Below, piece by piece: positions 1-6,455 of a stretch of 39,673 nt of DNA. The notes under the pieces are model-generated. The model worked only from the letters and a program-made list of their open reading frames with translations, searched no databases and had not been told where the DNA came from. Made by a program: the position numbers and the translations under genes. How positions within the stretch are numbered: the first letter of the stretch is position 1; every line of letters begins with the position of its first letter. Source of the stretch: Paludibacteraceae bacterium (lineage in GTDB: Bacteria; Bacteroidota; Bacteroidia; Bacteroidales; Paludibacteraceae); the NCBI GenBank assembly GCA_017454915.1, contig JAFTCC010000026.1, forward strand, positions 1-39,673. The letters run 5' to 3'.

Positions 1-24
1 GCTCCGGCATGCCAAGCCTTATGT

Positions 25-132
25 TCAGGTGGCTACAGCGCTGAGGCTCCACCCCTTCCCATTCCGAACAGGATCGTTAAGCTCAGCCGCGCCGATGGTA
101 CTGCCGCAAGGTGGGAGAGTAGGTCGCCGCCG
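25..132 (+). rRNA. rrf: 5S ribosomal RNA
   Basis: This is 5S rRNA of the large ribosomal subunit. The conserved internal block CCATTCCGAACAG (about 59-71) and the late block GATGGTACTGC are present, followed by GTGGGAGAGTAGGTCG. The 5' strand GGTGGC (28-33) pairs with GTCGCC (123-128) to form helix I, which sets the ends to within a few bases. Bases 1-24 are presumably the end of the 23S-5S spacer, so this is the tail of an rRNA operon whose larger genes lie outside the window. Confidence 0.96.
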
Positions 133-138
133 CCCTTC

Positions 139-171
139 GGGGCCCCGCAATACGCGGGGCCCCTTTTTTTT
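139..171 (+). terminator. rRNA operon intrinsic terminator
   Basis: A perfect 10-bp GC-rich stem (139-148 with 154-163, GGGGCCCCGC/GCGGGGCCCC) with a 5-base loop is followed directly by eight T residues (164-171). It lies just after the 5S gene and is a textbook Rho-independent terminator for the rRNA operon. Confidence 0.96.
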
Positions 172-265
172 ACCTTCCATTCCTTGTTCTTTGTTCTTTT
201 TTCTTTGTTCTTTTGTTTTCCCCATTCTTCATTCTCCCTTCTCCCTTCTGGTAACTTCATTCCTT
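172..265 (+). other. pyrimidine-rich non-coding stretch
   Basis: This spacer is almost entirely C and T on the + strand up to about position 250. It contains loose repeats of TTCTTTGTTCT and CTTCTCC. No gene is supported: reading frames through it are low-complexity. It separates the rRNA terminator from the repeat and promoter region upstream of the gene at 522. Confidence 0.6.
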
Positions 266-320
266 CTAGTACTAGTAAATCTAGTAATTCTAGTCAACCT
301 AGAAAATCTAGTCCATCTAA
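266..320 (+). repeat. 9-bp-period CTAGT tandem repeat
   Basis: CTAG/CTAGT cores start at 266, 272, 281, 290, 299 and 308, with a decayed CTAA at 317. From 272 onward the spacing is exactly 9 bp: the core is conserved and the four bases between cores vary. The function is unknown. It is not a CRISPR array, because the units are far too short, and it has no open reading frame of note. Confidence 0.8.
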
Positions 321-371
321 CCCACAAGTGTCAAAAATTCCACATGAAAAATGCCGAATATTTATCGTTCC

Positions 372-481
372 AACAAAATTAGCAACATCTGATTTTGCTA
401 ATCAATTAAAAAACATTTATTTACAAATTTTATTTTGCAACATTTTTTTTGTGATAATTTCAAAATTTTATCGTATCTTTG
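372..481 (+). promoter_or_regulatory. promoter and shared upstream region of the secreted-protein operon
   Basis: A Bacteroidetes -7 box TATCTTTG lies at 474-481, with TTTG at 448-451 as a plausible -33 element (22-bp gap, slightly long). Upstream are two GCAACAT boxes at 382-388 and 437-443. The whole 110 bp aligns without gaps to the reverse strand 37530-37421, upstream of the T9SS cargo gene starting at 37388. A hand count gives about 82 of 110 identities, with 29 of 30 at 422-451. Box-to-box (55 bp) and box-to--7 (37 bp) distances are identical in the two regions. I infer a shared activator or other co-regulation. Confidence 0.8.
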
Positions 482-521
482 TTGACGTGAAATCATTTCA
501 TAATATACATAAACAATAATT

Positions 522-1352
522 ATGGCTAATAATTTTACACACACTCGACTTCCTATTGTCTGCCTAATTTTTGCGCTGCTGCTTAATGTGGATTATGTCA
601 CTGCACAAGAAGAAACCGACATTACAGCTCAAAACGACAGTACGCGTGAAACAACGCTATGGTATCTCTCCAACGGCAACATGTATTCCACATCTTCGGC
701 ATCAAGGATTGGATTGGGGAGTTTTTACCCGCAGCAGAAACTTGACATTAACGGTAGGCTGTTCCTTCGCAGCGTGGACACTGATTCTGTTGATGAGCAT
801 TGGCCTCGGTCATGCATTTATTTCCAAAGTCAGTCGCTCGTGCTTGGCACGCCCCCGGGTTACTATTGCCATAACACCATTGATTTACAGCCAGGTGGTT
901 CTTCCCAAGGACCTGTGTGGTCGCAAATACGAATGTATTCTTCGCCAACAGCAAATGAGAAAATCATGAAAATACGGCTTAACACAGAGGCGAATAGCTA
1001 TATTGACACAGACTATAACTTTGGTGTGGGGACACCTTTGCCGCAGTACAAACTTGATGTGAAAGGCACTATCCGCGCAAACGAGATACGGGTGATGAGT
1101 AGCGGCGCTGACTTCGTTTTCTCACACGATTACAAGTTAATGCCGTTGGATTCTGTGGAGCAGTTTGTTAATGAGCATCATCACTTGCCTAACATCTCGT
1201 CTGCGCAGCAGATGCAAGAAAATGGCGTGGGACTTGGCGAGCAACAGACGCTGCTATTACAGAAAATTGAAGAACTTACGCTCTATATCATTGAGCAACA
1301 GAAACAGATAGAAAACCTTAAAATTCAACTTCAAACTCTTACGAAAAAATGA
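522..1352 (+). CDS. secreted protein with coiled-coil C terminus (tail-fibre/peptidase S74-like end)
   Basis: The predicted protein has 276 residues. Residues 1-28 form a signal peptide (hydrophobic core, then VTAQ). The middle has short beta-rich units of the form 'KLDINGRL' and 'KLDVKGTIRANEI', typical of Bacteroidetes secreted proteins that resemble phage tail-fibre stalks. The C terminus (about 205-276) reads FVNEHHHLPNI..., then GVGLGEQQTLLLQKIEELT, then a lysine/glutamine-rich coiled coil. These ends are related to the intramolecular-chaperone/trimerisation tails of fibre proteins, but no Ser-Lys cleavage motif is obvious. No T9SS tail is visible. It is first in an operon: its stop overlaps the next start. 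Its promoter shares a regulatory block with the gene starting at 37388. The precise function is unknown. Confidence 0.8.
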   Translation: MANNFTHTRLPIVCLIFALLLNVDYVTAQEETDITAQNDSTRETTLWYLSNGNMYSTSSASRIGLGSFYPQQKLDINGRLFLRSVDTDSVDEHWPRSCIYFQSQSLVLGTPPGYYCHNTIDLQPGGSSQGPVWSQIRMYSSPTANEKIMKIRLNTEANSYIDTDYNFGVGTPLPQYKLDVKGTIRANEIRVMSSGADFVFSHDYKLMPLDSVEQFVNEHHHLPNISSAQQMQENGVGLGEQQTLLLQKIEELTLYIIEQQKQIENLKIQLQTLTKK

Positions 1353-2308
1353 AAAACACAATTTTAATCATCTTGTTAACCGCCATATTTTCGGCCTTTT
1401 GTTTTACATCTTGTAAAAACACTGAAAAAGACGAGCCCAATGGCGTAGATGGAGATCCAATCGACTCATTTCTCCCATGGGAAATAGAGGAAATTACAGG
1501 ATTTATTGTAGTTAAATTTGCCGATGAGCAATACAAGGATTATATTCCCGCACGTGCCTTTTCTGGAACTAATGAAGACGGGTATTACATCCCAATGTGT
1601 TCATGGGCAACCCCCAATATTTCCTATTTTGACAAGAATGAGAAATACCATCCGTTGGGCAATGGCTATTTTGCTGTTGATTGGTCTTTGGTCAACACAA
1701 GCGCATTGTTCAGCTATTATATGAATTGGGACAGATATTTTCGTTTTTGGCCTTCAGATGATAATGAAACCAGGGATATCAACAAACTTATTGAGAAAAA
1801 AAATCAAATTCAAAATGACAAGGATTCGCCATTCGTAAAAGATATGCAAGAGATGAAACTAACGAAATTGCGCTGGGATGACAATTCTTTTAGTTCGTTG
1901 GCTGAATTACCAATTTTTAAAGAGGATGATGCCGCAATCAACAATAATGTGTCAACGCCCATATTTGAATATTTTCAGTTCGTGTTCATAAAAGATGTCA
2001 TGCAGGCTTCTGGCAAAGACATTGCATTCCCAGATGAGATGACAAACATTCTATTTGAAGATAGAAAATTAAGTGCTGTTGTTCCTGTTGTAGGTACAAG
2101 TTATTACTATTTTGCCGCATTACATAATAGTAATTTATGGAAGCATTATCGAAATGTTTATGAAGGCACAGCCACGGATTACCCATATCCAATATGGGAT
2201 TTTACAAAATATGCTTATGAAAAGAATAAAATTCAGACCCTTCTACTACCTATACTCTCTGACATAGTAGAAAAGAACAGCGATATTTTGCCACCATCAC
2301 TTTTATGA
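1349..2308 (+). CDS. lipoprotein of unknown function
   Basis: The predicted protein has 319 residues and starts inside the stop codon of the preceding gene (ATGA overlap), so the two are translationally coupled. The signal peptide ends in a lipobox (...FTSC, Cys about 21), followed by an acidic, asparagine-rich linker, so it should be an outer-membrane or surface lipoprotein. The rest is rich in aromatic residues and Asp/Asn with no motif I recognise. Its stop also overlaps the next start (ATGA at 2305-2308), which supports a three-gene secreted-protein operon. I cannot assign a function. Confidence 0.8.
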   Translation: MKNTILIILLTAIFSAFCFTSCKNTEKDEPNGVDGDPIDSFLPWEIEEITGFIVVKFADEQYKDYIPARAFSGTNEDGYYIPMCSWATPNISYFDKNEKYHPLGNGYFAVDWSLVNTSALFSYYMNWDRYFRFWPSDDNETRDINKLIEKKNQIQNDKDSPFVKDMQEMKLTKLRWDDNSFSSLAELPIFKEDDAAINNNVSTPIFEYFQFVFIKDVMQASGKDIAFPDEMTNILFEDRKLSAVVPVVGTSYYYFAALHNSNLWKHYRNVYEGTATDYPYPIWDFTKYAYEKNKIQTLLLPILSDIVEKNSDILPPSLL

Positions 2309-3051
2309 TATCTGTTCCAATGAAATATGCGTTAACTATACTGCCGTTACTACTTGGCTTGAATATATTTGCTCTAAATGATGTCCCGATTTTAGAGTTT
2401 AATACATATCAAAGATAATAGAGAAATGGCATAGTTGCAGGTAACTCAACCACCTGCAACAATGCGCGTGTGTGGAATGAGCGTGCTGGCGCGGTCGCTA
2501 ATTTTCGCAATCCTCTTTTGTTTACCATTGCCGGCAGTGACTTGTATAAGGCAGACTATGCATATCTTTACAGTCCTGGATTTGTTATGGAATTAGGGGA
2601 TAGTGCTGTGGTGAAAAGTGGCAGCGACGTAACCATAGTTTCTGGACAGATTCTGTTGGGGCCCGGTTTCCATGCCGAGCAAGGCTCAACCTTTCATGCT
2701 ATAGCCAACAATGGCAGCAATTCATTAACTCAAACCAAGACCCCTACAATCCAAAACGAAACAGAGTATTCTACTGACATTCCAAATGCAAGTGGCATTC
2801 GTTGCAGCGTGTTTCCAAATCCCACTAATGAAAATAGTCAAGTAATGTTAGAACTTGATAGAGATTACCATACAATGAGTTTGTCCATAACAGATATTAC
2901 GGGCCGCTCCATTTATCATTTAGTTTCGGCAAGTCCGTTAGAGCGTGGCGTACATTATTATCAGCTGCCTTTTTCATGCTTACCCAATGGAGTTTTGTTT
3001 TTAACATTTTACTCTGGAACTGAGAAATGCACAGTTCGGATAATAAAATAA
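2305..3051 (+). pseudogene. T9SS cargo protein interrupted by tandem in-frame stops
   Basis: The frame opens at ATG 2305 (ATGA overlap with the preceding stop) or ATG 2320. It encodes a hydrophobic signal peptide (MKYALTILPLLLGLNIFA) and runs to TAA TAG at 2416-2421. The same frame then stays open to 3051. The downstream part holds a stalk-like segment (ADYAYLYSPGFVMELGDSA..., ILLGPGFHAEQGSTFHA) common in Bacteroidetes secreted proteins. It ends in a type A T9SS sorting tail beginning CSVFPNPTNENSQVMLEL and ending TVRIIK. Without the stops it would be one 248-codon gene. A 9-bp inverted repeat (2434-2442 with 2452-2460) lies just after the stops. The simplest reading is a recent pseudogene; restart at GTG 2470 or readthrough are alternatives. 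Confidence 0.7.
2434..2460 (+). repeat. hairpin just downstream of tandem stops
   Basis: GTTGCAGGT (2434-2442) and ACCTGCAAC (2452-2460) form a perfect 9-bp stem with a 9-base loop. It begins 12 bases after the TAA TAG pair at 2416-2421 and has no T-run, so it does not look like a terminator. It may be chance within coding DNA, or a structure affecting translation. Confidence 0.5.
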
Positions 3052-3134
3052 TAAATAGGCAAATTGAATCTTATCACGTCTTTGTGATATAAAAATATAA
3101 ATTTGTTGTCTTCAAATAAATGTAACTCACTAAT

Positions 3135-4196
3135 ATGGAACAAATAAAAAAGCGCGATATAGCCTTAGACATAATGAAAGGTTTAGGTATGCTGTTTGTG
3201 ATACGTGATCACTCGGAACTTATCCCTCTCGAGTACCGGCATGTCACCATGTCGTTTATGATGCCGATGTTTTTTGTGCTTGCGGGCTATCTATACCACC
3301 GGCCGGACAGCAATTGGCTATATGTAAAAAAATCATTTGCCCGCCTCTATCTTCCCTATCTGTTAGGTGTAGCGATTTTTGTAGTGTTTTTGTGGTGGCA
3401 TAACTGGACAGACGTTCGCACGGCGGGGCTGATGATTGTCGGCTGCGCAGGTGTACCCCATTTTGTGTGCCGATACTGGTGCGACTGGCCCAGCGTAGGG
3501 GCATTCTGGTTCTTCCCCGCATTATTCTGGTGCCGTGTGGTTTTCAACGCTATCTACACTCACTGCGGCAAGGCTAAATACTATGTTCTCATTGCGACCG
3601 CTATCGTCGGCTACCTATCACTGCGTTATTTAATCCACCTGCCATTCGGCATTTCGGAAGGACTTGCGGTAATGATGTTTTATCTGTCCGGACATCTGTT
3701 TTCAAAATATAAGTCATACATGTCAACCATGTCTGACGACAGGCGGAGTCGGCTTAACATATTAAATGAGATTGCGCTGGTGTTGTGCCTTATCTGTTGG
3801 GTGATTGCCGCCAAACATTCCGACATTGTGGTTTCGGCTGCCTATTACAAGATGTTCTTTTTTGACTTCTTCGGAGCACTTGGGATCATCTACGTCTATT
3901 ACCTCGCCTGTCGTTATATCGCCACAAATCTTAAAATTCTGAAATCTGTACTTGTGTGGTTCGGCGTAGGCTCTCTGTTTCTGCTGTGGATACACCGCAC
4001 AGAGTTGACACTCAATTTCGTGAATAAGCTGCTTGGTGTGGTTGACTGGACTGCGTTTAACCAATGGGCGGCTTCGGCAGGTATGCCAGAATTATACGCC
4101 TATATCCACTTGCTTGTGCAGTATGCGTTTTGTTCCGTATGCCTATATGCCGTGAGCAAAGTTCCGCCGTTCAAAAAATTTTTCGGAATAGCATAG
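3135..4196 (+). CDS. acyltransferase family 3 (OafA-like) membrane protein
   Basis: The predicted protein has 353 residues and about ten hydrophobic membrane segments. The N terminus has the layout of the acyltransferase-3 family: KRDIALDIMKGLGMLFVIRDHS, then a segment around MSFMMPMFFVLAGYLYH. Members of this family transfer acetyl or other acyl groups to surface sugars such as O-antigen or exopolysaccharide. The usual catalytic His appears as the H of RDHS. The gene lies 83 bp after the broken T9SS gene and may have its own promoter: TAAATTTG is at 3098-3105, but a good -33 box is not seen. The donor and acceptor are unknown. Confidence 0.85.
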   Translation: MEQIKKRDIALDIMKGLGMLFVIRDHSELIPLEYRHVTMSFMMPMFFVLAGYLYHRPDSNWLYVKKSFARLYLPYLLGVAIFVVFLWWHNWTDVRTAGLMIVGCAGVPHFVCRYWCDWPSVGAFWFFPALFWCRVVFNAIYTHCGKAKYYVLIATAIVGYLSLRYLIHLPFGISEGLAVMMFYLSGHLFSKYKSYMSTMSDDRRSRLNILNEIALVLCLICWVIAAKHSDIVVSAAYYKMFFFDFFGALGIIYVYYLACRYIATNLKILKSVLVWFGVGSLFLLWIHRTELTLNFVNKLLGVVDWTAFNQWAASAGMPELYAYIHLLVQYAFCSVCLYAVSKVPPFKKFFGIA

Positions 4197-4371
4197 TGAT
4201 GCAAAACATAAACAATCCAGAATACTGGTCATTAGTGGTCGGTCAGGCAGACCAGACAATCCGCTGTACGGTAGCGTACGGCGTGATGCAAATAGCGTAT
4301 CCTGTAGTTTTGTCTGAGATATATACTACTCTACATCGGGGATATGCCTGCTTTCACAGCACAGCGCCTAA

Positions 4372-4470
4372 AAAACTATTGATGTAAGTGAAATAGAGAG
4401 GGGCATCTACATATTGCAGGTAACACTGGAAACCGGAATTGTCGTCTCCAAAAGATTTCCTAAAAAATTA
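4372..4470 (+). pseudogene. relic of a T9SS type A sorting tail
   Basis: The open frame starts just after an in-frame TAA at 4369. It reads KTIDVSEIERGIYILQVTLE, followed by TGIVVSKRFPKK. This is the classic end of a T9SS cargo protein, with the rest of the gene missing. The frame runs on into the adjacent repeat element and stops at 4522-4524. Its DNA (about 4409-4432) is the reverse complement of a stretch at the other end of the window (39490-39513), so two near-identical tails exist. The upstream part (4198-4371) shows no recognisable remainder of the cargo gene. Confidence 0.75.
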
Positions 4471-4672
4471 AACCCAAATCGGTCATTAGACCGACAAGTT
4501 TGGGTCAGTGCTTACAAAAAGTAGTCTATTATTGTCTTTTTTGTTTCTTTTTGGCATATTTTTGCTTTTTGCTCGGTCATTATGCCCGCATAACTCCCTC
4601 GTTCAAAGACAAAAATCCGCTCAAAAATAAAGCAAAAAATCCTAATAATTCTAATGACCGATTTGGGTTAAA
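4468..4672. mobile_element. MITE-like element, copy 1
   Basis: This is a non-coding element of about 0.2 kb with terminal inverted repeats. TTAAACCCAAATCGGTCATTA (4468-4488) is matched by CTAATGACCGATTTGGGTTAA (4651-4671). Ignoring one extra A, 18 bp pair perfectly (4471-4488 with 4652-4669). The left end also forms a small hairpin (CCCAAA/TTTGGG outside, TCGGTC/GACCGA inside). The interior is AT-rich with no reading frame. Bases 4471-4627 match 39517-39673 at 155 of 157 positions in the same orientation. With no transposase it would be a non-autonomous element; the mobilising family is unknown. Confidence 0.75.
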
Positions 4673-4733
4673 TAATAATCCCCTGATCGGCCATTTAACC
4701 AACCAAGGGTGTAACACTACTGAAGTATGAGCT

Positions 4734-6092
4734 TTAGAGGCTTTCCTGCAGCGCTCGTGCACGCTCCAGAGCATCATCACTTTTAGGGTCAATCATCTCT
4801 GATGGCATGTCGGGGATGATTAGATTCGTGCCGGTAACTACGCTGTTCGGACCATGTGGAAATTTCTCCTTGTTTGCCAGATAGATGTATATCCAAAAAT
4901 CTGGATGCCCGTAGTGGCGGCGTGAGATTTGCGATAGTCTGCTGCCTTCTATGACGGTTTCTGTTGTTCGGGCAGTAGCGTTAACTGCTATTGAGGCATC
5001 ATCATGAACAGTTTTTTCGTTAGTTATCTCATTAGTGCCCTGTTCCTCTGCCATCATAATTTTCGTTGTGTCTTCTTGTGGTGTTGTCTTGATAATATCA
5101 TCTGCCTGAGTGTCTGTTGAGTTTCTCTGCTTTATTTCGTTTTCTACAGCCTCTTGGGCAGGCTGGACGTATTCTTTTGTCCACTTGTCAATGTGCCTGA
5201 TGAGCAGGAAATAGAACAAGCCGAAAATAACGCTGAATATTACAATCATCAACAGGGCAATTTTCCAGAATGATATTTTGTTTTCCGTTTTCTCTATTTT
5301 GCCTGTATTATTATTTTCTGTTGTTGTGGCCTTTTCAGTTTCATTTTTCCCGATAATGTTTTCAGATTGGACGCTCTCGTTTGCTTCATTATGTTTATCA
5401 TTTTCAGCTTTATCTTCACGAGCGCTTTCGTCCAGAACGTGTACCGCAGTTGCGTCAGCCTTTATGTCACTTGCGTTGTCATCGTCAAGCCGGGCTGGCA
5501 TCGTATCGTCTTCCACTGGGGCGGCAATGCTTGTAATGCCTGTTTCAGCAGTTTTTTGTTCATTGGTGTGTTCCTTGCCTTCTGCTGCCGATGTTTCATG
5601 CCCGGCTTCTCCGTTGATGGCTGCCAATAGTTGTTTTATCTCATCTATCGTTTCGTCCGAAGCCAATTTAACATCGTTTTCATCGGTATTTATTGAGCTG
5701 TCGTCGTCAGTTTCAGGTTTTGCGTCGTCTGCGATTTCTTTGTTATTATTGTTTTTCAATTGATAGTCATCATCCACCTCAATTACCGGCAATTCTTCAA
5801 ATTGACGGTTTAATAGTGTTTTAACTGAAATTTCAGGTGTGAAAGTAACCTTTCGATATGATCCTATGGTAATTTCAGCCCCGGTGTTCACGTCCACGCT
5901 CTTGCGTGGCTCTGTCGTTATAACTTTGAAAGTGCCTAATCCGCTAATTTTAACGATTTCATCGCTATTTAATGCGTTGCGTATTGCCGTGTTAAGGCTT
6001 ATGAGGTAGCGTTTGGCGGCACTGCCTGGTATGGAGCACCGCCCGGCTATCAAGTTAGCTAATTCTGTTATGTTTATTTTCTTTTCAGCCAT
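4734..6092 (-). CDS. HU-domain membrane protein with C-terminal LysM
   Basis: The predicted protein has 452 residues. Residues 1-95 are an HU/IHF-type DNA-binding domain (TELANLIAG..., IVKISGLGTFKV, then a basic arm). Residues 105-270 form a long acidic, low-complexity linker. One transmembrane helix lies at about 275-298 (FWKIALLMIVIFSVIFGLFYF). After a second linker, residues 378-428 are a LysM-like domain (VIEGSRLSQISRRHYGHPDFW..., NLIIPDMP). The expected topology puts HU in the cytoplasm and LysM in the periplasm, so the protein could tether DNA to the cell wall. It is last in a minus-strand cluster with a small HU gene and rimO. Similar HU-membrane proteins occur in Bacteroidetes; the role is inferred. 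Confidence 0.85.
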   Translation of the reverse strand: MAEKKINITELANLIAGRCSIPGSAAKRYLISLNTAIRNALNSDEIVKISGLGTFKVITTEPRKSVDVNTGAEITIGSYRKVTFTPEISVKTLLNRQFEELPVIEVDDDYQLKNNNNKEIADDAKPETDDDSSINTDENDVKLASDETIDEIKQLLAAINGEAGHETSAAEGKEHTNEQKTAETGITSIAAPVEDDTMPARLDDDNASDIKADATAVHVLDESAREDKAENDKHNEANESVQSENIIGKNETEKATTTENNNTGKIEKTENKISFWKIALLMIVIFSVIFGLFYFLLIRHIDKWTKEYVQPAQEAVENEIKQRNSTDTQADDIIKTTPQEDTTKIMMAEEQGTNEITNEKTVHDDASIAVNATARTTETVIEGSRLSQISRRHYGHPDFWIYIYLANKEKFPHGPNSVVTGTNLIIPDMPSEMIDPKSDDALERARALQESL

Positions 6093-6138
6093 ATTTAGCT
6101 CTTGTTTTCAGTCTTTATTAACCTTCATCCGCACGCTC

Positions 6139-6429
6139 TTAATCTTCCGTGGACTCATTTTCTGAAAGTTTAAGGCAGTTTTTAGATGCCTTGAATCCTA
6201 CTGAAAGTTTGGGCGGCACAAGTTGACGTTTGCCGGTTCGTGGATTTACCGTTATCCGTTCTGCCCGCAGTCTGACATCGAAAGTGCCGAGATTGGTGAA
6301 GTTTACTGCGGTGCCGCTGTCCAACGCATCTACTATGCTTGACACAACTTGGCTGAGAAGCTCTGATGACTGTGCTTGTGTCAGGTTGTTCTCTTTGGCG
6401 AGTAAACTTATTAGTTCTTTATTTGTCAT
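6139..6429 (-). CDS. HU/IHF family DNA-binding protein
   Basis: The predicted protein has 96 residues, the full length of an HU/IHF subunit. It starts MTNKELISLLAKENNLTQAQ, with the dimerising helices. The conserved turn TNLGTFDVRLRAER is followed by the DNA-binding arm TVNPRTGKRQLVPPKLSVGFK, which carries the intercalating proline. It bends and packages DNA. It lies between rimO (26 bp upstream) and the HU-LysM gene (46 bp downstream) on the same strand, so the three are probably co-transcribed. The two HU domains might form a heterodimer, which is inference. Confidence 0.93.
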   Translation of the reverse strand: MTNKELISLLAKENNLTQAQSSELLSQVVSSIVDALDSGTAVNFTNLGTFDVRLRAERITVNPRTGKRQLVPPKLSVGFKASKNCLKLSENESTED

Positions 6430-6455
6430 ATTGTGGTGTTACCTTATTATTCAAG

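Noticed and set aside
266..320. CTAGT array as a CRISPR
   Set aside because: Units are 9 bp, far below CRISPR repeat lengths, and no cas gene is present.
29..519. Long reading frames over the 5S rRNA and the spacer
   Set aside because: They overlap a clear rRNA and a low-complexity pyrimidine stretch, and have no ribosome-site or protein-like features.
4064..4387. Open frame overlapping the acyltransferase end
   Set aside because: It is a shadow of the acyltransferase gene, and the tail has no recognisable protein features. The only supported relic starts at 4372.
5278..5763. 161-residue frame inside the HU-LysM gene
   Set aside because: It is opposite-strand shadow of the acidic, serine-poor linker and is low complexity.
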